Assembly: GCA_017656425.1 (NCBI GenBank)
Contig: JACDNV010000003.1
Span: 100,212 to 164,211, forward strand
Origin: Candidatus Neomarinimicrobiota bacterium
GTDB taxonomy: Bacteria > Fidelibacterota > UBA2242 > B5-G15
Length of the DNA stretch: 64,000 nt
Reading direction: 5' to 3'
In this document: in pieces, positions 43,945 to 52,672 of the stretch
Numbering within the stretch: the first letter of the stretch is position 1
Layout of the letters: every line of letters starts with the position of its first letter
Notes under the pieces: model-generated
Seen by the model: the letters and a program-made list of their open reading frames with translations, nothing else
What the model was told of the DNA's origin: nothing
The model's database searches: none
Made by a program: the position numbers and the translations under genes

Positions 43945-44724
43945 TTAACCTCTTAAAAAAATCAAGATTGTATTAACATAATCAACCATCTGAGAAAAGA
44001 AAGAATCAAATATTACCTGAAAAATACTTAAGGAAATTATAAGCACTACTATACCAGTGAAAATCTTTAATGGTAAAGTGACAAAAAATACATTCATCCT
44101 TGGCATTACCCTCGCCATAAAGGATATTGCAATATCTACAAGAAGTAAAAATACCATAGCAGGAGCTGCAAAGCCCACACCAATCCTATATAATATAGAG
44201 CCACCCTCTATCATATGTCTTCCAAGTCGAGGTGATAAACTACCCAGGCCAAGGGGAACAGCTTTAAAATTCTCAGCCAATAACGCAACAAAATAGTAAT
44301 GGGCATTAACTGCAAATACAAATGCCATCACAACTATTAACCAAAAATTGCTAATAATAGGAAGTTGCTGATGACTTGTAGGATCCATTACATTTGCCAA
44401 TCCAAGTGCCATTTGTCTTCCGATAAAACCACCTGCCATGTAGAAAGCTTCAAATATTAATCTGGCACCAAATCCTACTATCAAGCCTATGAATACCTCT
44501 CTTGAAATATTAATAATTAACGATTCAACTGAATTTATATCTACACTTTGATTAACTGTTGGAAAAACTACTATAGCCAGCACGAAACCAATAAAAAATC
44601 TTAACCGCTGGGGAACTGATTGATAACCAAAAATTGGTAACACCATTAGCATGGAAACTATACGAAAAAATACCAACATAAATCCGGGCATCAATTCGGA
44701 CATTTTATCAATCAGTTCATACAT
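43945..44724 (-). CDS. fliR: flagellar export protein FliR
   Basis: A 259-residue membrane protein of typical FliR size, with about six hydrophobic helices, the conserved PIFGYQSVPQRLRFFIGFVL near residues 31-50, FEAFYMAGGFIGRQMALGLA and NVMDPTSHQQLPIISNFWLI in the middle. FliR forms the export core with FliP and FliQ. It ends three bases before flhB and follows fliQ. Confidence 0.93.
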   Translation of the reverse strand: MYELIDKMSELMPGFMLVFFRIVSMLMVLPIFGYQSVPQRLRFFIGFVLAIVVFPTVNQSVDINSVESLIINISREVFIGLIVGFGARLIFEAFYMAGGFIGRQMALGLANVMDPTSHQQLPIISNFWLIVVMAFVFAVNAHYYFVALLAENFKAVPLGLGSLSPRLGRHMIEGGSILYRIGVGFAAPAMVFLLLVDIAISFMARVMPRMNVFFVTLPLKIFTGIVVLIISLSIFQVIFDSFFSQMVDYVNTILIFLRG

Positions 44725-44728
44725 AACG

Positions 44729-44998
44729 CTACTCTACCATTAACGGTATTTGACTATAAACCTCCTGAACGAAGTCCATAATCATATTAAGTATCCAGGG
44801 CATCAGAATTAATAAAACAAGACCTACTACTGCAATCTTTGGAATAAAAGTCAAGGTCATTTCATGGATTGAGGTGATAGCCTGGAATATTGCAATTGCA
44901 AGACCCACCAGAAGTGCACTACCTAAAACGGGCGCAAGTATAAAGATTGCAGTGGTCAATGTTTCCCTCCCTAAAAAAATTACATAATCTGTCGTCAT
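44729..44998 (-). CDS. fliQ: flagellar export protein FliQ
   Basis: An 89-residue protein with two helices, residues 14-38 (ALTTAIFILAPVLGSALLVG-like region) and 52-76, and the conserved AIFQAITSIHEMTLTFIPKI between them. This is the standard FliQ length and pattern. It overlaps fliP by four bases and precedes fliR by four bases. It forms part of the FliPQR export channel. Confidence 0.93.
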   Translation of the reverse strand: MTTDYVIFLGRETLTTAIFILAPVLGSALLVGLAIAIFQAITSIHEMTLTFIPKIAVVGLVLLILMPWILNMIMDFVQEVYSQIPLMVE

Positions 44999-45744
44999 CT
45001 CATAAATCCCTTTACTAAAGATTCAACAATCAAATGCCATCCATCCACAAGCACAAAAAGTAGTATTTTAAAAGGCATTGAAATCATAATTGGAGGTAAC
45101 ATCATCATTCCAAGAGATAACAGAACACTAGCAACAAGCATATCTATCAGTAGCATTGGAAGGTAAAGGAGAAATCCTATCTGAAATCCTGTTTTAAGCT
45201 CACTTATTATAAAAGCAGGTACAACTATCGATAGAGAAAGCTCATCGGGGCTTTGCGGCAATCCTTCACCTCTCATATCTATAAACAGCTGTAAGTCCTT
45301 AGCTCTTGTCTGCGATAGCATAAATTTTTTCAAAGGCTTGATAGATCGCTCTATTGCTTGCGACTGCGTTATTTCCCTACTTAAATATGGCTGAATCGCA
45401 TTTTCATTTATTTCATTAATTACAGGTTTCATGATGAAAAATGTTATGAATAACGCCAATCCAACAAGCAACTGATTTGGCGGGACTGTCTGAGTAGCAA
45501 GTGAAGTTCTAATAAAATGGAATACTATAATTAACCTTACAAAAGATGTCATCATAATTAAGATGGATGGTGCAAGCGCCAATATGGTAAGCAGTATAAC
45601 TATCTTTATAGACAGCACAAAATCCTCGGGACGCTGAGATTCGTCAATTCCAATAGTTACCCTTGGCAATGGTGTTTGAGAATATACAATCATAGGAGCC
45701 ATTAAAAACGCCAATAATATGATTACCTTATATCTCTTTATCAT
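44995..45744 (-). CDS. fliP: flagellar export protein FliP
   Basis: A 249-residue protein with a signal peptide (VIILLAFLMAPMIVYSQTPL) followed by LAPSILIMMTSFVRLIIVFH near residues 56-75, LATQTVPPNQLLVGLALFIT and, near the end, SLGMMMLPPIMISMPFKILL. These are all FliP signatures. It nucleates the export gate in the inner membrane. It lies between fliO and fliQ. Confidence 0.96.
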   Translation of the reverse strand: MIKRYKVIILLAFLMAPMIVYSQTPLPRVTIGIDESQRPEDFVLSIKIVILLTILALAPSILIMMTSFVRLIIVFHFIRTSLATQTVPPNQLLVGLALFITFFIMKPVINEINENAIQPYLSREITQSQAIERSIKPLKKFMLSQTRAKDLQLFIDMRGEGLPQSPDELSLSIVVPAFIISELKTGFQIGFLLYLPMLLIDMLVASVLLSLGMMMLPPIMISMPFKILLFVLVDGWHLIVESLVKGFMR

Positions 45745-46288
45745 CCTGTCTTTTTTTCAGATTAATCTTCTCTATTATATTGCCTTCAATTCTTTTTTTA
45801 GCATCTGATATACTATTTTCGGAAAACTCATCCTGAACTTCGAATTCATCTAATTTGTTAATGCTATGCTCAGTCACTCCAAGTAAAATCTTTTTACCAT
45901 ATACATCGATTATTAATAAATACTGTTTTGGAGATAAATATTTCCTGCCAATGATTTTTATATTCTGCCCAAAAGTCGAATTTTTGAATCCTTTTATTTT
46001 TATAAACCTAGCTATAATCAGTATCAGAATTATAATTATCCCCGTTATTAGCATAGTTTTAAGAATAAAAGTATAAAAATTAATCTCTTTGCCTGCCTGG
46101 TTTCCAACTATGCTTTCTTCAGACACCTTTATCGTATCCTCTATTGTCTTCTGAGACAGATTTTCATACGAAGGATTATTCACCATCATCAAAATACCAA
46201 TTAGAGCTATAGCAAAAAATATTGCCGCAAGTAATAAATTCCCCCTTTTTTTCTGGGAATTATTGTTACTTAAGAGGTTACTTCTCAT
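45728..46288 (-). CDS. fliO: FliO-like flagellar assembly protein
   Basis: A 186-residue protein with two hydrophobic helices, residues 17-38 and 73-97, and a cytoplasmic part containing IKIIGRKYLSPKQYLLIIDV and YGKKILLGVTEHSINKL, the FliO pattern (...LxPKxxlxlVev...lLlGvt...). FliO stabilises FliP complexes. Classical FliO has one membrane helix; the additional N-terminal helix may be a signal. It sits between fliN and fliP, the usual place, and overlaps fliP by 17 bases. Confidence 0.85.
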   Translation of the reverse strand: MRSNLLSNNNSQKKRGNLLLAAIFFAIALIGILMMVNNPSYENLSQKTIEDTIKVSEESIVGNQAGKEINFYTFILKTMLITGIIIILILIIARFIKIKGFKNSTFGQNIKIIGRKYLSPKQYLLIIDVYGKKILLGVTEHSINKLDEFEVQDEFSENSISDAKKRIEGNIIEKINLKKRQDDKEI

Positions 46289-47148
46289 CGTTTCATCCTG
46301 TTATTTGATGTAAACTGAGTTATTCTTATACCAAAAGCATCATCAACAACTACTACTTCACCCTCAGCAAATTTTCTTCCATTTACATATATATCCAGTG
46401 GTTCTCCAGCAGCCTTATCCAACTCTACAACGCTTCCTTTACCAAGTCGTAAAAGATCTCTAATAGGTAAAATCTTTCTACCAAGTTCCGCTACTATCTC
46501 AAGCTCCACATCCATCAAAATATCCATATTGGTTGTCTCTTCAACAACTTTCTCCTCTACAAGATTTCTGAATTCTGCTTCACTTACCTCTATTTTATCC
46601 CCTCCCTTCTCAGTTTTCGAAACTTTTTCATAAGATATATAGTGAAATACTCTAAAGTTTAATTCTTCAGCTTTGAGACTATACGTTACTAAAAAGTTCG
46701 AGTCCGTTTTCTCTATTCCATCAAGATAGGTACTTTTAGCTATTATCTGTACATCTATATCTGTTGCATTAATCTTCTCACCATCTTTTAAATTTGTCCT
46801 TATTTGGCCGAAGACCTGATTAAAAATTTCCTTGATGCCATCACAAGTCTCTTCACTTAATTGCATATCTTCATTTCCTTCACCCAATAACATAGAATAT
46901 AAAAAGTTACTGAATTCCTGATTAAGTAATATTACATTATTAAAAACTTTACTGGATTCAATCTTAAACTTTAAAGCTAGAAAAGGATATTCAAAATCGA
47001 TGTATTCAGGAAGCAAACTTGCCACACCCTCTATAGCATATTTTACTTTATATTCCTTACCTGTTATCTGACTTAGAACTTCATTGATTATTTTAAACAA
47101 ATTATCAAAATTATTTTCAAACTCTTTCTTAAATTCCTCAATCTTCAT
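46285..47148 (-). CDS. fliN: flagellar switch protein FliN/FliY-like
   Basis: A 287-residue protein. The C-terminal 80 residues are the FliN SPOA domain: MDVELEIVAELGRKILPIRD, LLRLGKGSVVELDKAAGEPL and DIYVNGRKFAEGEVVVVDD. The N-terminal 190 residues resemble a CheC/FliY-like domain, LSEETCDGIKEIFNQVFGQI near 118-137, so this is the longer FliY-type version. It forms the C-ring rim with FliM. It overlaps fliM by 11 bases and fliO by four. Confidence 0.9.
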   Translation of the reverse strand: MKIEEFKKEFENNFDNLFKIINEVLSQITGKEYKVKYAIEGVASLLPEYIDFEYPFLALKFKIESSKVFNNVILLNQEFSNFLYSMLLGEGNEDMQLSEETCDGIKEIFNQVFGQIRTNLKDGEKINATDIDVQIIAKSTYLDGIEKTDSNFLVTYSLKAEELNFRVFHYISYEKVSKTEKGGDKIEVSEAEFRNLVEEKVVEETTNMDILMDVELEIVAELGRKILPIRDLLRLGKGSVVELDKAAGEPLDIYVNGRKFAEGEVVVVDDAFGIRITQFTSNNRMKR

Positions 47149-48124
47149 AATTATCCTCTCTTACTATTTCACTTACTTTTATAGCAATTTTATTTCTGGA
47201 CTTTCCTGGGACACCCTTATATAAGAGTTTATTTGAACAATAAATATCAATGAGATCAGTTATTGATTTGTCAAGCCTTAAAATATCACCTAGATCAAGT
47301 TCAAGAAATTCTTTCATTCTTATGTTCATCCTTCCAAGAATCGCCCGTAGTGTTACCGTCGTACCCCTTATATTATCATTTATAAGCTTTTTTTCTTCCT
47401 TTTCAACTTCCTTGCCTCCAAACATTATTTTTTCCTGCACATCTGACATGGAAAAGATTGTGGATATCCATATATAAGGATAGCACAGATTCATCAGCGC
47501 ACTCTTTCCTCTAATATTTAATTCAATACTTATAGCAACAACCGGTTCTGATGATGACAAAATTTGAACGAACTCTGGATCTCTTTCAAATTGATTAAAT
47601 CTGCAATCGAACTCCTTAAGAAATTTCCAATTATCTGAAATTTCCTTTGCAATTCTATCAACAATCTTTGTCATTACATTTTGCTCAATTACTGAAATAG
47701 GGCGAAAAACCGTAGAAAGTGTCCCTCTTCCCCCAAAAAGCCTTTCAACAATAAAAATTACCACCTGTGGACTTATCTCAAGTACAAACTTGGTAAAGGG
47801 TTCATTAATTGTACCGACCCATATAGCCGATGGTGAAGATAGTGACATCATAAATTCTGAATACATAATCTGGTCAATACCCAATAGCTTAACTTCAACT
47901 ATCATCCTCATTTGCGCGGACAGAAATACACTTAAATTCCTGGCAAATCGTTCATGAATTTGTTCGAGTAGCCTCAACTGATCCTTGGATATGATACTGG
48001 GTCTTCTAAAGTCATAGGTGGTAATTTTTTTCTTCTTTTTTATCTCGGCTGGTTCTTCTGTCTTACCTGATATTACACTACCTAATAATTCATCTATTTC
48101 TTCCTGTGATAAAATTCTGCCCAT
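47138..48124 (-). CDS. fliM: flagellar switch protein FliM
   Basis: A 328-residue protein. It starts with MGRILSQEEIDELLGSV, the CheY-phosphate-binding peptide, followed by the CheC-like middle with ERLFGGRG near 139-146 and SVIEQNVMTKIVDRIAKEIS, then the C-terminal SPOA half with VTLRAILGRMNIRMKEFLEL and GDILRLDKSI. The intact N-terminal peptide implies that a CheY exists in this cell. It lies between fliL and fliN. Confidence 0.95.
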   Translation of the reverse strand: MGRILSQEEIDELLGSVISGKTEEPAEIKKKKKITTYDFRRPSIISKDQLRLLEQIHERFARNLSVFLSAQMRMIVEVKLLGIDQIMYSEFMMSLSSPSAIWVGTINEPFTKFVLEISPQVVIFIVERLFGGRGTLSTVFRPISVIEQNVMTKIVDRIAKEISDNWKFLKEFDCRFNQFERDPEFVQILSSSEPVVAISIELNIRGKSALMNLCYPYIWISTIFSMSDVQEKIMFGGKEVEKEEKKLINDNIRGTTVTLRAILGRMNIRMKEFLELDLGDILRLDKSITDLIDIYCSNKLLYKGVPGKSRNKIAIKVSEIVREDNYED

Positions 48125-48136
48125 ATCAACCTTTCT

Positions 48137-48817
48137 CTATTGTAAAATCAATTTTGTATAATAGATACTATCTACCTTGCCAGAGCTGAGCATCTCATTT
48201 AATTTTTGCTTTAACTCCCTTTTTGATTGCTCTTGAAAATCTAACTTCGCGATTTCAAGAGCTGTTTTCGATCTGAAATAATTAATAAAGAAATCATTTA
48301 GCTGAGGTGATCTATCTTTTATTTCCTGTGCAACTTTCTTATCCATTGTTTCAATAGCCAGTGATACCAATACAAATCTTAATCCTTCTGATTTATTGGT
48401 ATTCACTGTTATATCTTCAAATACTACAATATTCCCTATTTCTCTACCTCTTCCATCAGACTCTTTTTCTCCTTTTTTTCCAAATAACTTTGATAAAAAC
48501 CCAGCGGATTTCTCTTCCACAGAATCTTTTTTAGCTAAAAGAGAATCAAATAAAGATGATGTATCTTTTATTTCAACTGCCAGGCTTTCTTCTCCAGAAA
48601 ATATTTCCTCCTCTATACTCTGATCAGCGAGCACAGAATCCAATCCCAATTCGACCCTTATATCATTTCTTAACCTTTTTTCAAATATTTTTGGTAATAT
48701 TACCCTACGCGTGATAAAAAAAGATGCTAACGAAATTACAATAGCTAACAAAGCAAATATCAAATACCTAAAGAACTTTCTGAGGCTATCTTTTTGAGTC
48801 TTTTCTTCTTCTGGCAT
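48137..48817 (-). CDS. fliL: flagellar basal-body-associated protein FliL with long linker
   Basis: A 226-residue protein. A single membrane helix covers residues 14-36 (FRYLIFALLAIVISLASFFI); the C-terminal FliL domain contains FEDITVNTNKSEGLRFVLVS near residues 130-149 and LKQKLNEMLSSGKVDSIYYT. About 75 acidic and lysine-rich residues separate anchor and domain, making it longer than the usual 150-180. FliL supports motor torque near the stator. It is the first gene after a 271-base gap. Confidence 0.85.
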   Translation of the reverse strand: MPEEEKTQKDSLRKFFRYLIFALLAIVISLASFFITRRVILPKIFEKRLRNDIRVELGLDSVLADQSIEEEIFSGEESLAVEIKDTSSLFDSLLAKKDSVEEKSAGFLSKLFGKKGEKESDGRGREIGNIVVFEDITVNTNKSEGLRFVLVSLAIETMDKKVAQEIKDRSPQLNDFFINYFRSKTALEIAKLDFQEQSKRELKQKLNEMLSSGKVDSIYYTKLILQ

Positions 48818-48871
48818 ATATATAAACCTATTCTTCTTTCAATAAAACAAATTTATACATATTAGAAGATG

Positions 48872-48886
48872 TCAAATTTTATGCCA
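48872..48886 (-). promoter_or_regulatory. weak sigma-54-like site upstream of fliL
   Basis: On the minus strand this is TGGCATAAAATTTGA, 54 bases before the fliL ATG. TGGCA fits the -24 element and the 15-base span is right, but the -12 element reads TTGA, lacking the conserved GC. The surrounding gap (48818-49088, 271 bases) is AT-rich, holds no credible gene, and has only a short hairpin near 48974-48989. I list it as a weak candidate for the promoter of the fliL-fliA operon. Confidence 0.3.
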
Positions 48887-49088
48887 CCTGTTGGAATATT
48901 TATACTTTGTTTAGTTAATTTATTAATAAAACATAAATCATCATATATTACTGATATACAACAACATATTTCTTGAAATATTGATTTCATTTATAAATAA
49001 AAAATTCAAAATCCCGCTTGTTTATAGCACATTACCTTTAGTGGAGGAAATATTTGCCGATTTTAATTTGTGTTTTTCCTATTCACTT

Positions 49089-49787
49089 TTATCGCCATGT
49101 AACAAGGAATTCAACACGTCTGTTTTTTTGTCTGTTTTCTTCACTTATATTCGGAGCAATTGGTCTATACTGAGAATATCCAGCAGACACCAGTATTTCA
49201 GGAGGGACACCCACATTATTAATCAGATATTTCACAACGCTTAAAGCTCTTGCTGTAGATAGCTCCCAGTTGGATGGAAATTTACCAGATCTTATAGGTA
49301 AGTCATCGGTGTGACCACATACAATAACTTCTGCTACATCCTCTTTTAACATATCTCCAACAATTTTTAATATCGGATATGCCTCAGGCTTCAAGTCCGC
49401 ACTCCCTAAATCAAATAGAACTCTACTACCCATCCTTATTAGAAATCCTGTTGGAGTCTCCTCAACTGATATATCCTTTTCATACCCCATCTTTCTGGCT
49501 ATTTCTTTCATAGCATTTATGTTCCTATATAATGCTACTCTCCTTCTCTGATCAATCATGCTTTCCTTCGGCGTTGTAGGATTGTTTAAAATTGAAACGT
49601 TTTTATTCAAAACCCCTAAAGCGCCTCTTATAGAAAACATTGCTCTATCAAAAAGAATCTTATTTATTGATGAAAAAGATATAAGCAACACAAAAAATGT
49701 TAATAGAAGTGTAACCATATCAGAATATGTAGTCATCCAATGAGGGGAACCAGGTGGTTTTAAATCTTCTCTTTTTTTTCTAGCCAT
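49089..49787 (-). CDS. motB: flagellar stator protein MotB
   Basis: A 232-residue stator subunit. TTYSDMVTLLLTFFVLLISF near residues 18-37 is the membrane helix with the ion-binding aspartate; the OmpA-like peptidoglycan-binding domain follows from about 115, with VIVCGHTDDLPI, NWELSTARALSVVKYLINN and SAGYSQYRP. With MotA it forms the stator that drives rotation. The ion used cannot be decided; the helix looks more PomB-like than E. coli MotB-like, which is weak evidence. It shares one base with the motA stop (TAATG). Confidence 0.93.
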   Translation of the reverse strand: MARKKREDLKPPGSPHWMTTYSDMVTLLLTFFVLLISFSSINKILFDRAMFSIRGALGVLNKNVSILNNPTTPKESMIDQRRRVALYRNINAMKEIARKMGYEKDISVEETPTGFLIRMGSRVLFDLGSADLKPEAYPILKIVGDMLKEDVAEVIVCGHTDDLPIRSGKFPSNWELSTARALSVVKYLINNVGVPPEILVSAGYSQYRPIAPNISEENRQKNRRVEFLVTWR

Positions 49788-50560
49788 TATTGCTCTTCCT
49801 TAGTTGATTCAATCCTCATCTTTGGTGGTAAGTAATTTAGCAACTTTTTATATAGAATTCTTGGATGTTCTCCATTTTGTATAGCAAGTACACCCTCAAT
49901 TATCATCTCTTTAATTATTACTTCATCATCGGACCTATTCTTCAATTTCCCCGCTATTGGCAGGAATACAAGATTGGCAGCAAGCACTCCATAAAATGTA
50001 GTTATCAATGCTAGTGCCATGCCTCCTCCTATTGCCGTCGGATCTTCCAATTTTCTTAACATAAGTATAAGCCCAATCAGGGTACCAATCATTCCAAAAG
50101 CAGGTGAGAATGTCCCTAAGGATGTAAAAATTTGCTGCCCCTTTTTATGCCTTTCTATTAAATACGTCAATTCTGTTTCCATTATATCTCTTATCGTGTC
50201 CTGGTCCATTCCGTCGACAACCATCTCCAGTCCATTTCTCATATATTCATCACCAATTTTATTTAGTTCCTTATCAATTGATAGCAAACCCTCTTTCCTT
50301 GACTTCTTCGACAACTCTACAAATTGATGAACAAGTGATATCGCCTTTCTCCTATCATCCGAAAATGCTTTCCTTACAACACTCATCACACTTATAATCT
50401 CAGACATGGGGAAATTAACAAGTATTGCAGCAAAAGTACCACCAAAAACAATAAGCATAGATGGAACATGAATAAAAGTTGTGAGGTCACCACCAGATGT
50501 TATGGAATAAAATACTAACCCAAGCCCAGCTATAATACCCAAAATTGTCGCTAAATCCAT
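49787..50560 (-). CDS. motA: flagellar stator protein MotA
   Basis: A 257-residue protein. It begins MDLATILGIIAGLGLVFYSI with a membrane helix, then SMLIVFGGTFAAILVNFPMS, the cytoplasmic KKSRKEGLLSIDKELN torque-region, and two late helices around FGMIGTLIGLILMLRKLEDP and ALITTFYGVLAANLVFLPIA. These are standard MotA/PomA features. It is separated from flgE upstream by a GC-rich hairpin and is followed directly by motB. Confidence 0.94.
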   Translation of the reverse strand: MDLATILGIIAGLGLVFYSITSGGDLTTFIHVPSMLIVFGGTFAAILVNFPMSEIISVMSVVRKAFSDDRRKAISLVHQFVELSKKSRKEGLLSIDKELNKIGDEYMRNGLEMVVDGMDQDTIRDIMETELTYLIERHKKGQQIFTSLGTFSPAFGMIGTLIGLILMLRKLEDPTAIGGGMALALITTFYGVLAANLVFLPIAGKLKNRSDDEVIIKEMIIEGVLAIQNGEHPRILYKKLLNYLPPKMRIESTKEEQ

Positions 50561-50589
50561 ACTATTCCCATATTTTTAAGAAAATGTAT

Positions 50590-50623
50590 GTCCAGCGTGG
50601 GAGCAATTACTACCACGCTGGAC
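50590..50623 (-). terminator. GC-rich hairpin between flgE and motA
   Basis: A perfect 11-pair inverted repeat, GTCCAGCGTGG and its complement (50590-50600 and 50613-50623), with a 12-base loop, in an AT-rich gap of 90 bases. On the minus strand it is followed by ATACATTTTCTT, a weak U-tract. It most likely ends or attenuates the flgB-to-flgE transcript. A repeat of CCAGCGT adjacent to it (near 50625) offers an alternative pairing. Confidence 0.65.
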
Positions 50624-50649
50624 GCTGGATTTTAAAAATACAATTTCAA

Positions 50650-52575
50650 TTATCTCTTCAGATTCGTTGTTACATCTGCTATCTGTTCTAAAGTCGATAC
50701 TACTCTTGCGGCTGCCTGATACGCCCTCTGAGCCTCTATCATCTTTGTAAATTCCTCAGCAAGATCAACTGTGGACAATTCCAAATTCCCTGATTCGATA
50801 GTACTATCCAGAGACTCTGCCTCTCCAATATTTGGAAAACCACTATTCTCAGTCGGTAGGAAATTACTTCCACCGGCTTTTTTCAATCCTGCTGGATTCG
50901 TAAACTTCGCAAGGGCTATCTGGGCAATTTTTGCTTCCTCTCCATTTGTAAAATATCCGATTATAGAACCATCACCTTCGATTTTAAACTCACTTAAATA
51001 ACCTGATTCACGTCCATCTCTATACTTTGTATGTAGAGTTGATACCGCGTTGTACTGTGTCACACCACTGGATACACCTTCCTGCTCTTCAGAATGTATC
51101 TTTATTTCCAGATCATCTGCTCCATTGGCAAGACGCAATCTTAATGCATCGACTCCTCCATCATAAAGGAATCCTACAAGATCACCATCGGCATCAAAAA
51201 GTATCCTTCCTGTACCGCCCGAAACTATTGTCTCTTCGGTAGATGTTTTGACTTCCCATTCCCACTCTCCAGCTGTACCAGTCTTCTTAAATACAATAGT
51301 TATATTATGACTTTGTCCAAGACTATCAAATACAACCATCGATGCTGAGGTATTGGCAGTATAACCAGCCACAGTATTAACAAAGCCCGGTACTGACATA
51401 ACCCCCGTATTGCCAGTATCTGCGGTTAGACTGATTGTTGTTGAGCTATCACCTGGAACGTCATCAGAGAGAACTATTTTCCCATCGCTCAAAGTAGCTG
51501 TTGAATATCCTGAATATAGATTATTTATAACACTAATCAAATCACTTAAAGTTGTACCATCGTTTCCTGATCCATATGTGAAGGTCCCTGATATATTATT
51601 ACCATCTTTGTCAGTACCACTTATATTAAAAGTATCTCCACCAATTAGATCCGAAGTAACCTGTAAAAGATCATTTAGCTCTGTTGACTCATCAGCTACA
51701 TCTCCTGAAATAGCCTGAGCACCATCATTTATTCCGATATCATTTAGAAATGTGCCACTTCCTATTTCATTGAGAGTAATCTGCGTTCCACTATATCCAT
51801 CTATCGCTTTGATTCTAATATACTGCCCTGATGCATCAGCTTCAGCCTTAACTTTGCCATCAAGGCTGGTGCCCTGTATTTGTGTATTAATTTCACTAGC
51901 TAAAGCATCAGCATCAGCATAATTACCCGCGGTAATCGTAATATCCTGTGTAATTGTCTCTCCAAACTGTGGATCAAAAATTATTCTGAACTGGTCATTA
52001 GTTCCAGCTGTAATCGTAATTCCACCACTCAAATCGGTAGTTCCCTCAACAATAGCTTTCTTCCGAAATGCTGTACCAGTTGCCCATTCCTCACGGGTTG
52101 ACTCCAGCCCCGCATTAAGATTACCTGAAAGCCATACATTTTCAGTTGCTCGAGCTGGCAATATCAGATCCGGATCTATTACAATATCTGTAATAGAGTT
52201 ACTCACTCTTGTCTCACTGTTAGCTGTAATATCATACATCCATCCCTGTACATTATAACCATCCACATTTACAAGTTTACCCATTTCATCTACCTGAAAT
52301 GCACCAGCTCTGGTATAATAAGTTTCATCACCATGTTTCAGTATAAAGAAGCTCTTCCCCTTGATAGCTAGATCAGTAACATTACCTGTATAAGTGAGAG
52401 CTCCCTGTCTAAACAGCATCTGATTTTTCCCAGTAACCGTCCCAAGTGCTTCTATAAAGGTTACTCTGCAATTTTTAAATCCCGGAGTGTTTAGATTTGC
52501 AATATTTTCACCCATTAGTTCAAGGGCTTTTTTCTGCTCATTTAATGCTGAAGTTGGAATGTAAAAGGAAAACAT
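50650..52575 (-). CDS. flgE: flagellar hook protein FlgE, enlarged
   Basis: A 641-residue hook protein. The N-terminus has ELMGENIANLNTPGFKNCRV near residues 19-38 and LTYTGNVTDLAIKGKSFFIL; the C-terminus has ALAKFTNPAGLKKAGGSNFL and ELSTVDLAEEFTKMIEAQRA with the final YQAAARVV helix. Enteric FlgE is about 400 residues; the additional residues, about 160-440, are Asp, Thr and Gly rich and contain repeated beta-type ITITAG segments resembling outer domains of hooks and flagellins. It is preceded by AAAGGAGGG and a structured leader. Confidence 0.95.
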   Translation of the reverse strand: MFSFYIPTSALNEQKKALELMGENIANLNTPGFKNCRVTFIEALGTVTGKNQMLFRQGALTYTGNVTDLAIKGKSFFILKHGDETYYTRAGAFQVDEMGKLVNVDGYNVQGWMYDITANSETRVSNSITDIVIDPDLILPARATENVWLSGNLNAGLESTREEWATGTAFRKKAIVEGTTDLSGGITITAGTNDQFRIIFDPQFGETITQDITITAGNYADADALASEINTQIQGTSLDGKVKAEADASGQYIRIKAIDGYSGTQITLNEIGSGTFLNDIGINDGAQAISGDVADESTELNDLLQVTSDLIGGDTFNISGTDKDGNNISGTFTYGSGNDGTTLSDLISVINNLYSGYSTATLSDGKIVLSDDVPGDSSTTISLTADTGNTGVMSVPGFVNTVAGYTANTSASMVVFDSLGQSHNITIVFKKTGTAGEWEWEVKTSTEETIVSGGTGRILFDADGDLVGFLYDGGVDALRLRLANGADDLEIKIHSEEQEGVSSGVTQYNAVSTLHTKYRDGRESGYLSEFKIEGDGSIIGYFTNGEEAKIAQIALAKFTNPAGLKKAGGSNFLPTENSGFPNIGEAESLDSTIESGNLELSTVDLAEEFTKMIEAQRAYQAAARVVSTLEQIADVTTNLKR

Positions 52576-52594
52576 AATGACCCTCCTTTCCTAT

Positions 52595-52648
52595 TATCCA
52601 CCTCAGTCGATCGGTGGATAGAGGGCCCCCCTAACCGGGACCGGCCCT
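52595..52648 (-). promoter_or_regulatory. GC-rich two-hairpin leader upstream of flgE
   Basis: In the 97-base gap before flgE, TATCCACC (52595-52602) is perfectly complementary to GGTGGATA (52613-52620) around a ten-base loop, and AGGGCC (52622-52627) to GGCCCT (52643-52648) around a 15-base loop that is itself GC-rich. The patch is far richer in GC than the surroundings. The inner hairpin ends about 20 bases before the ATG, and the AAAGGAGGG site lies between them. It fits a structured regulatory leader or transcription attenuator; it does not match any riboswitch I can name. Confidence 0.6.
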
Positions 52649-52672
52649 ATTTTTGTCTTTAGTTTCTTTGTT

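Noticed and set aside
48981..49244. Plus-strand open frame of 87 codons reaching into the motB end, with a GGAGG upstream of a TTG
   Set aside because: Most of it is antisense to the conserved C-terminus of motB, and the protein has no recognisable pattern.
52622..52660. Plus-strand hairpin followed by a T-rich run, looking like a rho-independent terminator
   Set aside because: No plus-strand gene precedes it; the structure is better explained as part of the minus-strand flgE leader.
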